The notes: generated by a model from the sequence alone, not told the origin. A stretch of 64,000 nt of DNA from an uncultured Lachnospiraceae bacterium (GCA_947564645.1 CANOCU010000007.1:21892-85891), one strand, 5' to 3'. Shown: positions 27,431-37,981, counted from the stretch's first letter. Numbers and translations are program-made.

Positions 27431-30103
27431 CTAGATCGCCTCTTCCACAAACTGTTCAAATTCTTCGGCGCTCATCAATACCTTGCGGGGCTTCGTTCCC
27501 TCTTCTTCCCCGACCACACCCGCCTCGCACAGCTGATCCATGATCCGGGCCGCCCGGTTGAATCCGATCTTGAAGACTCTTTGCAGCATACCGATGGATG
27601 CTTTATCCTTATCGATGATGAACCTGCCCGCCTCCGCAAAGTACTGGTCATACCCGGAACCACCGTCACCATTTGCGGCACTGCCGGCAGCAGCCGTTCC
27701 GCTGCCGATATTCTTGATCTTTTCTTCTATATCATCACTGTAGACATTGCCGATCGCCTGGTTTTTCAGGAAATCCACAACATCCGAAACTTCTTTGTCC
27801 GATACAAAGGCACCCTGCACACGCGCCGGTTTGGGATATCCCTGCGGATAGAAAAGCATATCGCCCTTACCAAGCAGTTTCTCGGCCCCGACCATATCCA
27901 GGATCGTACGGGAATCCACACCGCTGGATACGGCAAATGCCACGCGGCTCGGCATATTTGCCTTGATCAGTCCCGTAATGACATCTACGGACGGTCTCTG
28001 TGTCGCTATGATCAGATGGATGCCGCAGGCTCTTGCAAGCTGTGCCAGGCGGCAGATGGATTCTTCCACCTCTCCCGGAGACACCATCATCAGATCCGCA
28101 AGCTCGTCCACTATGATCAGGATCTGCGGCAGCTTCGCCGGCGCTTCCGGATCACCGCTTTTCTGCATTTCCTCCACTTTACGGTTATAGCCTTTGAGAT
28201 CGCGCACATTATAATCCGCGAATTTCTTATAACGATCGGTCATCTCGGCAACGCCCCAGTGCAGCGCCGCCGCCGCTTTCTTGGGATCCGTCACCACCGG
28301 GATCAACAGGTGCGGAATACCGTTATATACGCTCAGCTCCACGACTTTCGGATCGACCATGATCAGCTTCACGTCTTCCGGCTTCGCCTTATACAGAATT
28401 CCCATGATGATCGTATTGATACAGACCGACTTACCGGAACCGGTAGACCCGGCAATCAGCATATGCGGCATCTTCGCAATATCCGTTACCACGATCTTCC
28501 CGCCGATATCCTTACCGACTGCAAAGGCGAGATTGGACGGAAATTCCCGAAACTCTTTGGATTCCACCAGTTCCCGGAATGATACCGAGGTGTTTTCCTT
28601 GTTCGGTACTTCTATTCCCACCGCCGCTTTCCCCGGAATAGGCGCCTCTATACGGATATCCGTAGCTGCCAGGTTTAACTTGATATCATCGGCAAGTCCG
28701 ACGATCTTACTCACTTTGACGCCCTGCTCGGGCTGCAGCTCATATCGTGTGACCGAGGGCCCCTGACTGATATCCGTGACGGTTACCTTGACGCCGAAGG
28801 TTCCCAGAGTCTGCTGCAGATGCATCGCCGTCTCTTTCAATTCCCGGGCAGAATCACCGCCGTTCTTATGTTTCGCTTTCTGGAGAAGATCGTAAGAAGG
28901 AAATTTGTACGGCCTTGGCCTGTCGGATTCCTTTGCGGACAACTCTCCGGTACCTGCCGGTACTGCAGCCTGTGCAGGCTGTTCTTTCTTCGCCATATCC
29001 TGAAATGCGGAGACCCGTTCTTTTCCCGGATCCGGTGTCACGGTATCCGCACCGATCGTTTTTCCGTCCTGATGGATCGCCGGCGCCGAAAGCATGTCAA
29101 GATCATCTGACTCATTTGCTATGTAATGACCGGAATGCTCGTCCTTTGCGGACTGCACCGGTTCTGCTTCATATAGATCCTCCTCTGTCAGCTGCAGTGT
29201 GATCTCATGTAAATCATCCCGCGTTTTCTCCACGGATTCCTTTTCTTTGTTCTTATTTAGAGCCGTATCGAGCATGACACCGGACACTTTCCTGTCCATG
29301 CGCAGGATCTTTTCATTCTCAATCTCTTCCTCGCGCAGCCTGCGCTCCTCTGCCGCTTTTGCCCGTTTTTCTTCTGCCTTTGCCCGCTTCTCTTCCTGTG
29401 CGATCCGTCTCTCCTTAGCCCGCTCTCTACGATACTGTGCATCCTCTACCGATCTTTCGTACATCCTGCGGCCCTGTTTCGTGACACCGCCGATAAACGA
29501 CTTCTCGGTGACGATCACCATACAGATAACACCCACGACAAGGAGAGCCAGTACGGTTCCCACCATGCCCAGGAATTTGTAGGACACATACAGAAGAGAA
29601 CCGGCTATCACACCGCCTCCGCTATGCTGTTCACTGCATCTTCTGAAAATCTCGCCTGCCTGATAGCTCTCCGTCTGTGCCGGATCCGTGCCGAACAGCT
29701 CACAGACCATGCTGATCAGCAGAAAAAGGATGACACCGGCGACCAGTTTCCTGGCGGCGATCGTGCTTCCTACATTGGACATCCCGAAAGCGATCGCCAG
29801 AAAAATGATCACAGGTGCGATATAGGCCGTCAGGCCAAAAATTCCAAACATCACATCACTGGCCGCATCTCCGACTTTACCGACCACACCGAAATTACAA
29901 AGAAAAAGGATGATCGCAAGCGCAAGAAACACGATCAGTAATATCTCGTTGCGGATTGCCACATCCATCGGTTCTGTGTGTGTACTTCTACTGCCGGTAT
30001 TTCTTTTTCTTGTCTGTGTATTTCTATTTTTAGCCGTGCTTCTGCCTGAAGACGCCGTTTTCTTTTTCGCGGAAGAACGATTTCCTCCCTGTCCTGATGC
30101 CAT
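27431..30103 (-). CDS. spoIIIE: DNA translocase FtsK/SpoIIIE
   Basis: A membrane-anchored hexameric DNA pump that moves chromosome arms through the closing septum in division and sporulation. The 890-residue protein has four to five N-terminal membrane helices (about residues 50-190), a highly charged Lys/Glu/Arg-rich linker (about 205-280), the motor with Walker [18 protein letters not shown] and Walker [14 protein letters not shown], and a C-terminal winged-helix gamma domain ([25 protein letters not shown]) that reads polarity sequences. The frame extends to 30166, but ATG 30103 has AGGAGG seven bases upstream. The neighbouring tepA gene matches the arrangement in Bacillus, which favours the SpoIIIE name. 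A good extended promoter lies at 30138-30166. Confidence 0.93.
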   Translation of the reverse strand: MASGQGGNRSSAKKKTASSGRSTAKNRNTQTRKRNTGSRSTHTEPMDVAIRNEILLIVFLALAIILFLCNFGVVGKVGDAASDVMFGIFGLTAYIAPVIIFLAIAFGMSNVGSTIAARKLVAGVILFLLISMVCELFGTDPAQTESYQAGEIFRRCSEQHSGGGVIAGSLLYVSYKFLGMVGTVLALLVVGVICMVIVTEKSFIGGVTKQGRRMYERSVEDAQYRRERAKERRIAQEEKRAKAEEKRAKAAEERRLREEEIENEKILRMDRKVSGVMLDTALNKNKEKESVEKTRDDLHEITLQLTEEDLYEAEPVQSAKDEHSGHYIANESDDLDMLSAPAIHQDGKTIGADTVTPDPGKERVSAFQDMAKKEQPAQAAVPAGTGELSAKESDRPRPYKFPSYDLLQKAKHKNGGDSARELKETAMHLQQTLGTFGVKVTVTDISQGPSVTRYELQPEQGVKVSKIVGLADDIKLNLAATDIRIEAPIPGKAAVGIEVPNKENTSVSFRELVESKEFREFPSNLAFAVGKDIGGKIVVTDIAKMPHMLIAGSTGSGKSVCINTIIMGILYKAKPEDVKLIMVDPKVVELSVYNGIPHLLIPVVTDPKKAAAALHWGVAEMTDRYKKFADYNVRDLKGYNRKVEEMQKSGDPEAPAKLPQILIIVDELADLMMVSPGEVEESICRLAQLARACGIHLIIATQRPSVDVITGLIKANMPSRVAFAVSSGVDSRTILDMVGAEKLLGKGDMLFYPQGYPKPARVQGAFVSDKEVSDVVDFLKNQAIGNVYSDDIEEKIKNIGSGTAAAGSAANGDGGSGYDQYFAEAGRFIIDKDKASIGMLQRVFKIGFNRAARIMDQLCEAGVVGEEEGTKPRKVLMSAEEFEQFVEEAI

Positions 30104-30137
30104 TACTATGCCTCCTGACCAAAATAAGACTTCATAT

Positions 30138-30166
30138 AGTATAGCATTTTCATTTTCGGTTGTCAT
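30138..30166 (-). promoter_or_regulatory. Sigma-A promoter of spoIIIE with extended -10
   Basis: Minus-strand ATGACA (30166-30161), 17 bases, TATACT (30143-30138), preceded by TGC, an extended -10 element. It overlaps the tepA stop codon, so spoIIIE can be transcribed independently of tepA. Confidence 0.6.
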
Positions 30167-30960
30167 CCTTTATTTTGTTTCAAGTCCCTGGATGCCTTTC
30201 TCTTATCAACCATATCGTGAAGCCTGGCGATCGCATCACTGATCCCGCCCACCTCACATATGATACCTTCTTCCACGGCCTCCTGTCCCACGAGTATGGT
30301 TCCGACGTCCTTTGTCAATACGCCTGTCTCCATCATCAGTTCCTCTATTCTCGGTTTGGAGATCTTGCAATGTTCGCACACAAACCCTGTGATCCGATTC
30401 TGGATCTGCCTGAAATAGTCAAAAGTCTGCTGGACTCCAATCACCATTCCTGTGAGCCTTACCGGATGGATCACCATGGTACCCGTAGGAACGATATAGG
30501 AATAATCCGTACTGACCGCGATCGGCACTCCGATCGAATGGCTGCCGCCAAGCACAAGAGAAACCGTCGGCTTGCTTAAAGATGCGATCATTTCCGCGAT
30601 CGCCAGGCCCGCTTCCACGTCTCCGCCCATCGTATTGAGTAAGATCAGGACCCCGTCGATCTCCTTACTGTCCTCGATCGCTGCCAACTGCGGCAGTACA
30701 TGTTCATACTTCGTCGTCTTGGACGAGCTGCTGAGATTGTCATGTCCCTCGATCTCACCGATGATCGTGATCAAATGTATCTTATTATGCCTGTCATTTT
30801 CATCCAGCGTGACCTGTCCTGTCTCTTCGATCCGGCTGTCCTTATGCTCTTCCTTTTCCCGCTGTTTCTCCTGCTCCTCACGCTTTTCCTCTTTTGCGCT
30901 CTTACCGGCTTTTCCTTCTTTTTCTTTCTCGTTATTTTTATTGTTCTCTTTATGTCCCAT
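30163..30960 (-). CDS. tepA: ClpP-class serine protease, TepA-like (translocation-enhancing protein family)
   Basis: A 265-residue member of the ClpP/TepA group. The first 55 residues are a Lys/Glu-rich, probably disordered tail; the ClpP fold follows. Nucleophile region [16 protein letters not shown] corresponds to the ClpP serine motif, and the later TMVIHPVR supplies the catalytic histidine. Bacillus TepA (YmfB) lies next to spoIIIE, as here, and has been linked to protein secretion and spore peptide degradation. It is likely cytosolic, with no signal peptide. The start has GGAGG six bases upstream. An imperfect inverted repeat in its leader at about 30992-31011 has no obvious T-run, so I do not call it a terminator. 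Confidence 0.85.
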   Translation of the reverse strand: MGHKENNKNNEKEKEGKAGKSAKEEKREEQEKQREKEEHKDSRIEETGQVTLDENDRHNKIHLITIIGEIEGHDNLSSSSKTTKYEHVLPQLAAIEDSKEIDGVLILLNTMGGDVEAGLAIAEMIASLSKPTVSLVLGGSHSIGVPIAVSTDYSYIVPTGTMVIHPVRLTGMVIGVQQTFDYFRQIQNRITGFVCEHCKISKPRIEELMMETGVLTKDVGTILVGQEAVEEGIICEVGGISDAIARLHDMVDKRKASRDLKQNKG

Positions 30961-31073
30961 CCTGTACCTCCGTTTTCAGACAAAATCGAGTAGGGAAGAA
31001 CCAGCTTCTCCCACTCATGCGCCGGGCACCCGTCAATCTTTGCTGACAATCTTCCTCTGGGTGTCCATGTACA

Positions 31074-31114
31074 ATAAAAAGGAGAACCACCTGCACTTTG
31101 CATCATGATTCTCC
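31074..31114 (-). terminator. Intrinsic terminator between a membrane protein gene and tepA
   Basis: Minus-strand GGAGAA (31114-31109) pairs with TTCTCC (31086-31081), with inner TGCA/TGCA pairing in the 22-base loop. It is followed immediately by TTTTTATT. It lies 52 bases after the stop codon of the 31166-32677 gene. Confidence 0.65.
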
Positions 31115-31165
31115 CATAGTCTGTGTTTTTTACCGGTATTTATACCTTGTGGAATAAATTAAAAG

Positions 31166-32677
31166 TTAAATATCAAAGTCGTCCTCCGCCTTGATCTCCA
31201 GATCATACTTCATATCTTTCTCTTCTACATCATATTGATAATCCATCTGTCTGCGCACATGCTTCTTCGGGAGCGGCAGCGGATTCTCCAGATAACGTGG
31301 TTTCGGATCCGGTGTCGTCTCCAAAATCTCCTCTTTTACCGTGTCCGTTTCCGGCACGGAACGATTGATCTCCTCGATCTGTGCTTTTACAACCTGATCC
31401 CGACTGCCAAACATACAGTTTTGCAGGCCGAGTCCGGCCAAAACGCTCCAGATATACATAGATAAGATGCCGAAGGGCTGTACGCCAAGGACCGCCATCG
31501 GCGTAGGTGCGGCAGCGATACACATAAAGATCCATACTGTATCATTCCGCTCCTTTCCTTTTCGAAAAAATTCAAAAACAAGAAAGGCCGCCAAAACGGT
31601 CAGCACCCCGAATAGAAGAATATCCAGCGAATAGGGATAAAGCGGTCTGAACCCAAAGGTACAGGTATTCCGGATATGCTGCGTTCCCCAGATTCCGATC
31701 TCGCTTCCCATGTCACTTCTTTTCAACAGGGAGAGAACGCCGCAGGATGCGAGCCAGCCTGCAGCACAGGCAGCAATCGTTGTCAAAACAACAGCTGCGC
31801 TGACTTTAGACCATTTCCTCCGGCACAAGATGACCGCTGTAATCATGGCTAACAGGATCGTTACCGCCGCAAGATCCAGATATCCCAGAATCCCGAGCAG
31901 AATGCCCAGGGCAGCGGCCCGAAGAAGCTGCTGCATCGTTTGGGCGTCGTCCCGGCAATAATATCTGACAAAACCGGCCATCACCGACATACCGGTCAGG
32001 AACAGCACAAAAAAGAGACATTCCGGTCCAAGGTCAGTCAGCATCTCCAGATAACTCACAGAGCATACAAAATAGAGAAGCGCCATGCAGGCAGGTATCC
32101 TGCCCGCGGTCTTTCTTGTCACTGCATAAACCAGCACAAGCCCTGCCACCTGCAGGATGATCTGCAGGATGACTGCACAGACCGCTTTATTTCCCAGAAA
32201 AGACAGGACTACGGACAATAATGCCACATACAGATACGCACTGCCGTAATTTAGCGGCTGTATGGAACTGCCGGCCTTTACCGCCGCCATTTCAAAATAC
32301 TCCATTCCGTTCACGTCTGTCGGTTGCTGCATAAGAGTGACCACGCGCACGATCCTTGTATAAATGCCAATGCCAAGCAACGACAATACCACAATACATT
32401 CTGTTATCTGCCGGATCTTCACCGGGCAGAGACATCTTTTTCTGATCGCCTCGGAAATACCCCGGATAATCCAATACAGTATGGCCGCAGCCGGAATGAG
32501 CAAAAAGCCGGACAGATCCTTTGCATAGGAAGCTGCTGACAAAGATCCGATCTGCGCAAACAGATCGGAAAAATAGCTGACACAGACATAATTCCCCACA
32601 AAAGCCAGAAATATGATACACAGCATCGTATATAGCACCCATAATAGATAGCTGAACCATGTTTTACGATAAGTCAT
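31166..32677 (-). CDS. Polytopic membrane protein, GT39-like
   Basis: A 503-residue protein with about 10-11 hydrophobic segments over residues 10-420 and a soluble, charged C-terminal tail (about 425-503) rich in Glu, Pro, Lys and Asp, ending in DLEIKAEDDFDI. The large first loop (MQQPTDVNGMEYFEMAAVKAG, then LNYGSAYLYVALLSVVLSFLG) has the position and acidic character of the catalytic loop of GT-C/GT39 mannosyltransferase-like proteins. No substrate can be named, and I cannot exclude a non-enzymatic role. It follows the sulfhydrylase gene by 16 bases and ends before a terminator, so it is probably the last gene of that transcript. Confidence 0.62.
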   Translation of the reverse strand: MTYRKTWFSYLLWVLYTMLCIIFLAFVGNYVCVSYFSDLFAQIGSLSAASYAKDLSGFLLIPAAAILYWIIRGISEAIRKRCLCPVKIRQITECIVVLSLLGIGIYTRIVRVVTLMQQPTDVNGMEYFEMAAVKAGSSIQPLNYGSAYLYVALLSVVLSFLGNKAVCAVILQIILQVAGLVLVYAVTRKTAGRIPACMALLYFVCSVSYLEMLTDLGPECLFFVLFLTGMSVMAGFVRYYCRDDAQTMQQLLRAAALGILLGILGYLDLAAVTILLAMITAVILCRRKWSKVSAAVVLTTIAACAAGWLASCGVLSLLKRSDMGSEIGIWGTQHIRNTCTFGFRPLYPYSLDILLFGVLTVLAAFLVFEFFRKGKERNDTVWIFMCIAAAPTPMAVLGVQPFGILSMYIWSVLAGLGLQNCMFGSRDQVVKAQIEEINRSVPETDTVKEEILETTPDPKPRYLENPLPLPKKHVRRQMDYQYDVEEKDMKYDLEIKAEDDFDI

Positions 32678-32693
32678 AATACTATGTATTCCT

Positions 32694-33980
32694 TTACGAA
32701 ACTTTCGAGATTGCCTGCTCTAAATCGGCGATGATATCCTCAATATGCTCCAGGCCAACCGATAATCTGATCAGATCAGGAGCAACCCCTGCTTCTCTTA
32801 ACTGTTCATCGTTCATCTGTCTGTGGGTATGACTTGCCGGATGAAGAACGCTCGTTCTTGCGTCCGCCACATGAGTCACGATCGCAGCCAACTCCAAATG
32901 ATCCATCATCTGTGCGGCAGCCTGCCGTCCGCCCTTTAACCCGAAGGAGATCACTCCGCAGGTACCGTTTGGCATGTATTTTTGTGCGAGATCATAATAT
33001 TTGTTTCCCTTAAGTCCCGGATAATTTACCCAGGCTACCTTATCATGCCTCTCCAGATATTCCGCTGTTTTAAGCGCATTGTAACAGTGCCGTTCCATGC
33101 GAAGCGGCAGCGTCTCCAGCCCGACATTTAACAGAAAGGCATTCTGCGGCGACTGTATGGAACCAAGATCCCGCATCAGCTGACTTGTCGCTTTCGTAAT
33201 ATAGGCTGCTTTACCAAATTTCTCTGTGTAGGTAATGCCATGATAGGATTCATCCGGAGTGCACAGTCCCGGAAATTTATCCGGGCAGGCGCTCCAGTCA
33301 AAATGACCGGAATCCACGATGCAGCCGCCTACCGCCATCGCATGGCCATCCATATATTTCGTTGTCGAATGGACGACGATATCGGCTCCCCATGCAAACG
33401 GATTGCAGTTGATCGGCGTGGCAAATGTATTGTCTACGATCAGCGGTACCTGATGGTCATGTGCCAGGCGCGCGAATTTCTCAAGATCCAGAACCACCAG
33501 CGCCGGATTGGCAATCGTCTCCGCAAAGACACATTTCGTATTCGGCTTGAACGCTTTCGCGATCTCCTCTTCTGGTGCATCCGGATCCACTACGGTGCAG
33601 CCGATCCCCATCTTCTTCATGGTGCAGGTAAGCAGATTAAAAGTCCCGCCGTAAACGGTGGAAGACATCACCACATGATCTCCTGCTTCACAGATATTGA
33701 ATACCGCAAAGTGACAGGCCGCCTGCCCGGAAGAGGTCAGCATCGCAGCCACACCGCCCTCCAGTTCACAGATCTTGGCTGCCACATAATCGTTGGTTGG
33801 ATTCTGCAGCCTGCTATAAAAATACCCGCTTTCTTCCAGATCAAAAAGCCTTCCCATCTGTTCCGAAGACTCATATTTAAAAGTTGTGCTCTGATAGATC
33901 GGGAGTACACGCGGTTCGCCGTTCCCCGGTTTCCATCCGGACTGAATGCATATCGTCTCTTTCTTATACTGCCTGCTCAT
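32694..33980 (-). CDS. O-acetylhomoserine sulfhydrylase (PLP enzyme)
   Basis: A 428-residue cystathionine-gamma-synthase-family enzyme. It begins with the O-acetylhomoserine sulfhydrylase type N-terminus (ETICIQSGWKPGNGEPRVLPIYQSTTF) and has the PLP-lysine motif VHSTTKYMDGHAMAVGG. Other family features include SRLQNPTNDYVAAKICELEGGVAAMLTSSGQAA and SVGLEHIEDIIADL at the C-terminus. The likely reaction joins O-acetylhomoserine with sulfide to make homocysteine for methionine synthesis; a methionine-gamma-lyase activity is a less likely alternative. Only 44 bases separate it from yebC upstream. There is no room for an S-box riboswitch and none is seen. Confidence 0.85.
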   Translation of the reverse strand: MSRQYKKETICIQSGWKPGNGEPRVLPIYQSTTFKYESSEQMGRLFDLEESGYFYSRLQNPTNDYVAAKICELEGGVAAMLTSSGQAACHFAVFNICEAGDHVVMSSTVYGGTFNLLTCTMKKMGIGCTVVDPDAPEEEIAKAFKPNTKCVFAETIANPALVVLDLEKFARLAHDHQVPLIVDNTFATPINCNPFAWGADIVVHSTTKYMDGHAMAVGGCIVDSGHFDWSACPDKFPGLCTPDESYHGITYTEKFGKAAYITKATSQLMRDLGSIQSPQNAFLLNVGLETLPLRMERHCYNALKTAEYLERHDKVAWVNYPGLKGNKYYDLAQKYMPNGTCGVISFGLKGGRQAAAQMMDHLELAAIVTHVADARTSVLHPASHTHRQMNDEQLREAGVAPDLIRLSVGLEHIEDIIADLEQAISKVS

Positions 33981-34024
33981 CTTAATTGTATTACCCTTTC
34001 CGCACTGTTTCGACCCGTTAGCGC

Positions 34025-34753
34025 TTACTCATCCCAGTTGTGATATACTGCCTGTACATCGTCGTCATCTTCAAGGAGATCCAGAGTCTTCTGCAGATTC
34101 TTAACCGCCGTCTCATCCGTAAGCTCTACCCAGTTCTGTGGGATCATCGTCACTTCCGAAGATACGGGTACGATACCGGCCTCTTTCAGGGCAGCATCCA
34201 CCTCGCTCCATTGATCCGGATCCGTATAGATCTCATAGCAGTCCTCTTCCTCGGAAAAATCTTCCGCACCGGCGTCTAAAGCCGTCATCATCAGATCATC
34301 CGCCTCCATGTCGCACTCTTCCTTATCGATCATGATCAGACCTTTCTTGTCGAACATGAAAGAAACGCATCCCGGCGTCCCTACATTGCCCTGCCCTTTC
34401 GTAAACGCGCTTCTCACATTAGCAGCCGTTCTGTTCGCGTTATCGGTCAATGCATCCACGATAATGGCAATGCCGTTAGGACCATATCCTTCATAGGTTA
34501 CGTATTTGTAATTGACATTGCCGCCTTCTCCGGCCGCTTTCTTGATGCCTCTGTCGATCGTATCATTCGGCATGTTATTCGCCTTCGCCTTCGCGATCAC
34601 CTGCGCCAGCTTGAAATTATTGGCCGGATCCGGGCCGCCTTCCTTGACAGCCACAGCGATCTCCCTTCCGATGATGGTGAATATCTTTCCCTTGGCAGCA
34701 TCATTCTTTTCTTTCTTATGTTTGATATTGGCAAATTTTGAATGTCCTGACAT
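34025..34753 (-). CDS. YebC/PmpR-family DNA-binding or translation-associated protein
   Basis: A 242-residue member of the YebC family with the invariant N-terminus MSGHSKFANIKHKKEKNDAAKGKIF, the GGPDPANNFKLAQVIAKAKANNMPNDTIDRGIKKA region and the YEGYGPNGIAIIVDALTDNANRTA core. Members act as transcription regulators (PmpR) or, in more recent work, as ribosome-associated factors that relieve stalling at proline runs. It cannot be assigned between these by sequence. AAAGGAG lies eight bases before the ATG. It is probably co-transcribed with the sulfhydrylase. Confidence 0.93.
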   Translation of the reverse strand: MSGHSKFANIKHKKEKNDAAKGKIFTIIGREIAVAVKEGGPDPANNFKLAQVIAKAKANNMPNDTIDRGIKKAAGEGGNVNYKYVTYEGYGPNGIAIIVDALTDNANRTAANVRSAFTKGQGNVGTPGCVSFMFDKKGLIMIDKEECDMEADDLMMTALDAGAEDFSEEEDCYEIYTDPDQWSEVDAALKEAGIVPVSSEVTMIPQNWVELTDETAVKNLQKTLDLLEDDDDVQAVYHNWDE

Positions 34754-34846
34754 CTTCCGCTCTCCTTTGTCTTCTAAACTATAGTTCTGTTTTACGTACC
34801 CATCCTGCTTTCCGGCAGATCAAAGTACCAATTAAATATCATAACA

Positions 34847-36217
34847 CTAATTCTGGACGGATTCAACCGGGTATGCAAGCACACTCTGGATCATCCGGTC
34901 CTTTACCTCCTGGATTCGGAACACGTATCCTTCGTATTCGAATTCAAAGTCTTCGCCTTCTTCCGGTATATGTTCCAACCTGGAGATCACGAATCCGTTG
35001 ACCGTATCAAAAGGTTCTTCGTCAAAATCTATCTTTAACTGTTCCTCCAGCTCCTCCAAAGGCATTTTCCCCTGGATCACATAACCGTCTGTGCCATTCC
35101 TGACGATATAACTTGCTTCCTCGTCATACTCGTCTTCGATGTTTCCGACGATCTCCTCCAGAATGTCTTCAAGCGCCACCAGTCCGGCGGTCTGGCCATA
35201 TTCATCGACAACAATCACCATCTGGATCTTCTCTGCCCGCATCACCCGGAACAAATCGTCAATCTTGCGCTTCTCGGTGATAAACCTTGGCTCACGCAGC
35301 AGTCCCTTGATCTTACCGATGGGCCTGTTCTTCATCCTGCTGTTCATCTGCATACGCATGACATCCTTCAGATGCAGGATTCCGATAATATGATCGATCG
35401 TGCCGTCATATACCGGGAAACGGCTGTTATGGGCATCCACGATGAAAGCCGCCGCTTCCTGTAGGGTCAGCGTAGAATCAATACCGACCATATTATTCCG
35501 GTTCACCATGATATCTTTGGCTTCTTTATCTCCATACTCAAAGATATTGTTGATCATTTCCGCCTCATTGGCTTCCAGGATCCCCTGTTCATGACCAACG
35601 CTCACCATAGAAAGGATCTTTTCTTCCGTCACATCTGCCCGGCGTCCGGCGCCCTTAATGCCGAAAATACGCAGGATGCCTCCTGCAGTCACCGAAATGA
35701 GCGTCGTAAGCGGAGCTGTAATACGTACATAATAATAGACGGGTGTAACAAATATCCGAAACCATTTCTCCGGATTACGTGAAGTGACTTTTCTCGGAAT
35801 CGATATGCCGAATGTCACGATTATGTATAGCAGAACAAACGTAACAAGCACCGCCGTAACAATCGCAAACAGCCTGATGTGCCAGCCTAGCAGATGTCCG
35901 ATGCTGCCCTCTGCCGCCCGGTAAACCAGATAGGTAAAATATCTGTTCAGCTGATACAGATACAGGGCGCCGAACAAAATATTGACCGTCACGATCCCCA
36001 GCTGTACCGCACTGGTATACTGGGGCAGATGGCCGGTCAGATAAGCAATCCTTACAAGCTTCTTATCTGTACCGCCTCCCTCATCCTTCTCATCACAACT
36101 TTCCTCTGCTTCTTTTCGATATTGAAAAGCAGAATCAAACGTATAAAATAACATCTCCAATAATAGCAAAACAATGAACCATATAAAATTGCTGCTACTC
36201 GCGACACCATCGTCCAT
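34847..36217 (-). CDS. CNNM-type membrane protein with CBS pair and CorC/HlyC domain (HlyC/CorC family)
   Basis: A 456-residue protein with the three-part layout of the CorB/CNNM magnesium-transport family. DUF21 with four membrane helices occupies about residues 5-190; two CBS domains follow (VSVGHEQGILEANEAEMINNIFEYGDKEAKDIMVNR through LEEIVGNIEDEYDEE, about 205-350); and a C-terminal CorC_HlyC domain spans about 365-450 (GYVIQGKMPLEELEEQLKIDF). Such proteins are often misnamed hemolysins; family evidence points to divalent-cation (Mg2+) efflux. It has its own strong promoter and is not linked to the mazF operon upstream. Confidence 0.9.
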   Translation of the reverse strand: MDDGVASSSNFIWFIVLLLLEMLFYTFDSAFQYRKEAEESCDEKDEGGGTDKKLVRIAYLTGHLPQYTSAVQLGIVTVNILFGALYLYQLNRYFTYLVYRAAEGSIGHLLGWHIRLFAIVTAVLVTFVLLYIIVTFGISIPRKVTSRNPEKWFRIFVTPVYYYVRITAPLTTLISVTAGGILRIFGIKGAGRRADVTEEKILSMVSVGHEQGILEANEAEMINNIFEYGDKEAKDIMVNRNNMVGIDSTLTLQEAAAFIVDAHNSRFPVYDGTIDHIIGILHLKDVMRMQMNSRMKNRPIGKIKGLLREPRFITEKRKIDDLFRVMRAEKIQMVIVVDEYGQTAGLVALEDILEEIVGNIEDEYDEEASYIVRNGTDGYVIQGKMPLEELEEQLKIDFDEEPFDTVNGFVISRLEHIPEEGEDFEFEYEGYVFRIQEVKDRMIQSVLAYPVESVQN

Positions 36218-36264
36218 GTGGTTCCATCCTCTCCTTTGCCTTTTCTTTTCGGATTTTTACTATT

Positions 36265-36293
36265 AATATAGCAAGGATTGGAAGAAGTGTCAA
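36265..36293 (-). promoter_or_regulatory. Strong sigma-A promoter of the CNNM gene
   Basis: Minus-strand consensus TTGACA (36293-36288), 17-base spacer, TATATT (36270-36265), 47 bases before the CNNM start and just after the mazF stop codon. Confidence 0.75.
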
Positions 36294-36327
36294 ATCCAAG
36301 TCGCATTCTGTAACAGTTCAGCCTTTC

Positions 36328-36675
36328 TTATGTATTTAATTCGAGGCTGACCATTAGACCAACATTTACAATCTTCATAATATCCTGATCGAGATGGCAG
36401 ATTCTGTCCTTCAGGCGTTTCTTGTCGATCGTCCTGAGCTGTTCCAAAAGAATGACCGAATCCTTGACCATATCATATTTACTGGCATTTAACTCAATGT
36501 GGGTCGGCAGCTTTGCCTTATTCATCTTGGAAGTGATCGCCGCACAGATCACGGTAGGACTATGTTTATTCCCAATATCATTCTGTATGATCAACACCGG
36601 TCGGATCCCTCCCTGCTCGGAACCGATCACCGGTCTTAAATCTGCATAATAAATATCTCCTCTTCTCATTACCAT
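36328..36675 (-). CDS. MazF/PemK-family endoribonuclease toxin (EndoA/NdoA-like)
   Basis: A 115-residue sequence-specific mRNA interferase by family. It matches Bacillus EndoA closely along its whole length: [45 protein letters not shown] and [17 protein letters not shown], including the conserved Arg and Thr of the active site. ATG 36675 is chosen because AAGGA lies five bases upstream; the frame continues to 36726. As in Bacillus it follows alr, but the antitoxin gene normally between them is missing: only 124 bases lie between the alr stop and this start, and no frame there exceeds about 14 codons. Confidence 0.92.
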   Translation of the reverse strand: MVMRRGDIYYADLRPVIGSEQGGIRPVLIIQNDIGNKHSPTVICAAITSKMNKAKLPTHIELNASKYDMVKDSVILLEQLRTIDKKRLKDRICHLDQDIMKIVNVGLMVSLELNT

Positions 36676-36799
36676 ACACTTCCTTATTTTCATTTTCTGT
36701 ATCTGCCCTGCCGGTTTTCCATGCAAAACAGTTACCTGACAACAATATTATGGTCAGTTTATCTTAAGGATATACAATGTATGAAGAATTTGATCCGGA

Positions 36800-37981
36800 T
36801 CATCGATAGTCGTCATAATAATCTTTGGTGGCTGTTATCTGGCCGCCCTTGCGATAGATGCGTGGGATTCTCCGGCCAAGGTCGCAGACAAGCTCATAGT
36901 TGAATCTGCCTGACAGATCCCCGAGTTCTTCCACTGTGATCCTTTGCCCCTGATCTTCCCCGATCAATGTCACCTCGTCTCCCTCCACTGCGTCCGGAAT
37001 GTTCTCTAGGCCGACCATAAACTGATCCATGCAGATCCGGCCCAAAACAGGCGCCTTCTTCCCGCGAATGAGCACATAACCTTTCCCGGACAGGCTTCTC
37101 GGATACCCGTCCCCATAGCCTACAGGTATCGTTGCGATCCTCATTCTATACGGCGTTACGTAAGTGCCGCCGTAACTGACAGGTGTGCCTTTTGCCACTT
37201 CCCTGACCGAAACGATCCGGCTTTTCAGGGATAAAACGGGCTGCAGGGAGATGATATCTTTCGACACTTCCTGTGAAGGCCACAGCCCATAAAGCGTAAT
37301 GCCCGCCCTGACGACATCCATATTAGCCTCCGGAAATTCCACGATCCCGGCGCTGTTGGAGCAATGCTTCACCGGAATAGCGCAGCCGGTCTTTTGTTCC
37401 ACTTTATCGATAAAATCGCAAAACAGTTCAAACTGACGGCGGGTTGTTGTCTTATCCGCTTCATCCGCCCTGGCAAAATGAGTGAAGATTCCCTCTAAAA
37501 TAATGCCTTCTGCCCGGAGTATCTGTTCCATGAACTTAAGCCCGCTTTCATCCGGGTTGATCCCCAGTCTGTTCATACCGGTCTCCACCTTCACATGGAC
37601 CCTGACCGGTCTGCCTGCCTTAGACGCACAGGCAGAGAGCTGTTCAATGCTGTCCCTTCGAAAAACCGTCGGCCGTATCTCATAACAAATCAGGTCTTCA
37701 TAGCAATAGGGGAAGGTATAACCCAGAACCAGGATCGGTTTCATAAGTCCGGCATGTCTTAGAATCACCGCCTCTTCTGATGTGGCGGTCGCATAACCGA
37801 ACACATAATCCATCTTCTCCAGTTCCTGTGCGATCTGCACTGCCCCATGACCATAGGCATCCGTCTTGATCACACCGATCATTTTCGTTCCGGGCGCCAG
37901 GTTTTGACGCATCTGTTCCATATTATTCCATATGGCATCCAGATCAATCTCCGCATATACTCTCTGATATTTTTCTATCAT
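36800..37981 (-). CDS. alr: Alanine racemase
   Basis: PLP-dependent racemase making D-alanine for peptidoglycan. The 393-residue protein has the PLP-lysine motif IGVIKTDAYGHGAVQIA (KTDAYGHG against the usual KADAYGHG or KANAYGHG) and the C-terminal domain with SYGGTYVTP and RICMDQFMVGLENI. Its ATG overlaps the nnr stop codon as ATGA, indicating translational coupling. The nnr-alr-mazF order is typical of Firmicutes. Confidence 0.95.
   Translation of the reverse strand: MIEKYQRVYAEIDLDAIWNNMEQMRQNLAPGTKMIGVIKTDAYGHGAVQIAQELEKMDYVFGYATATSEEAVILRHAGLMKPILVLGYTFPYCYEDLICYEIRPTVFRRDSIEQLSACASKAGRPVRVHVKVETGMNRLGINPDESGLKFMEQILRAEGIILEGIFTHFARADEADKTTTRRQFELFCDFIDKVEQKTGCAIPVKHCSNSAGIVEFPEANMDVVRAGITLYGLWPSQEVSKDIISLQPVLSLKSRIVSVREVAKGTPVSYGGTYVTPYRMRIATIPVGYGDGYPRSLSGKGYVLIRGKKAPVLGRICMDQFMVGLENIPDAVEGDEVTLIGEDQGQRITVEELGDLSGRFNYELVCDLGRRIPRIYRKGGQITATKDYYDDYR

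Noticed and set aside
27362-28582. Plus-strand frame of about 400 codons opposite spoIIIE
   Set aside because: Antisense shadow of the SpoIIIE motor domain, with His/Arg-rich composition and no start signal.
33981-34024. Possible S-box riboswitch before the sulfhydrylase gene
   Set aside because: Only 44 bases separate it from yebC, too short for the structure.
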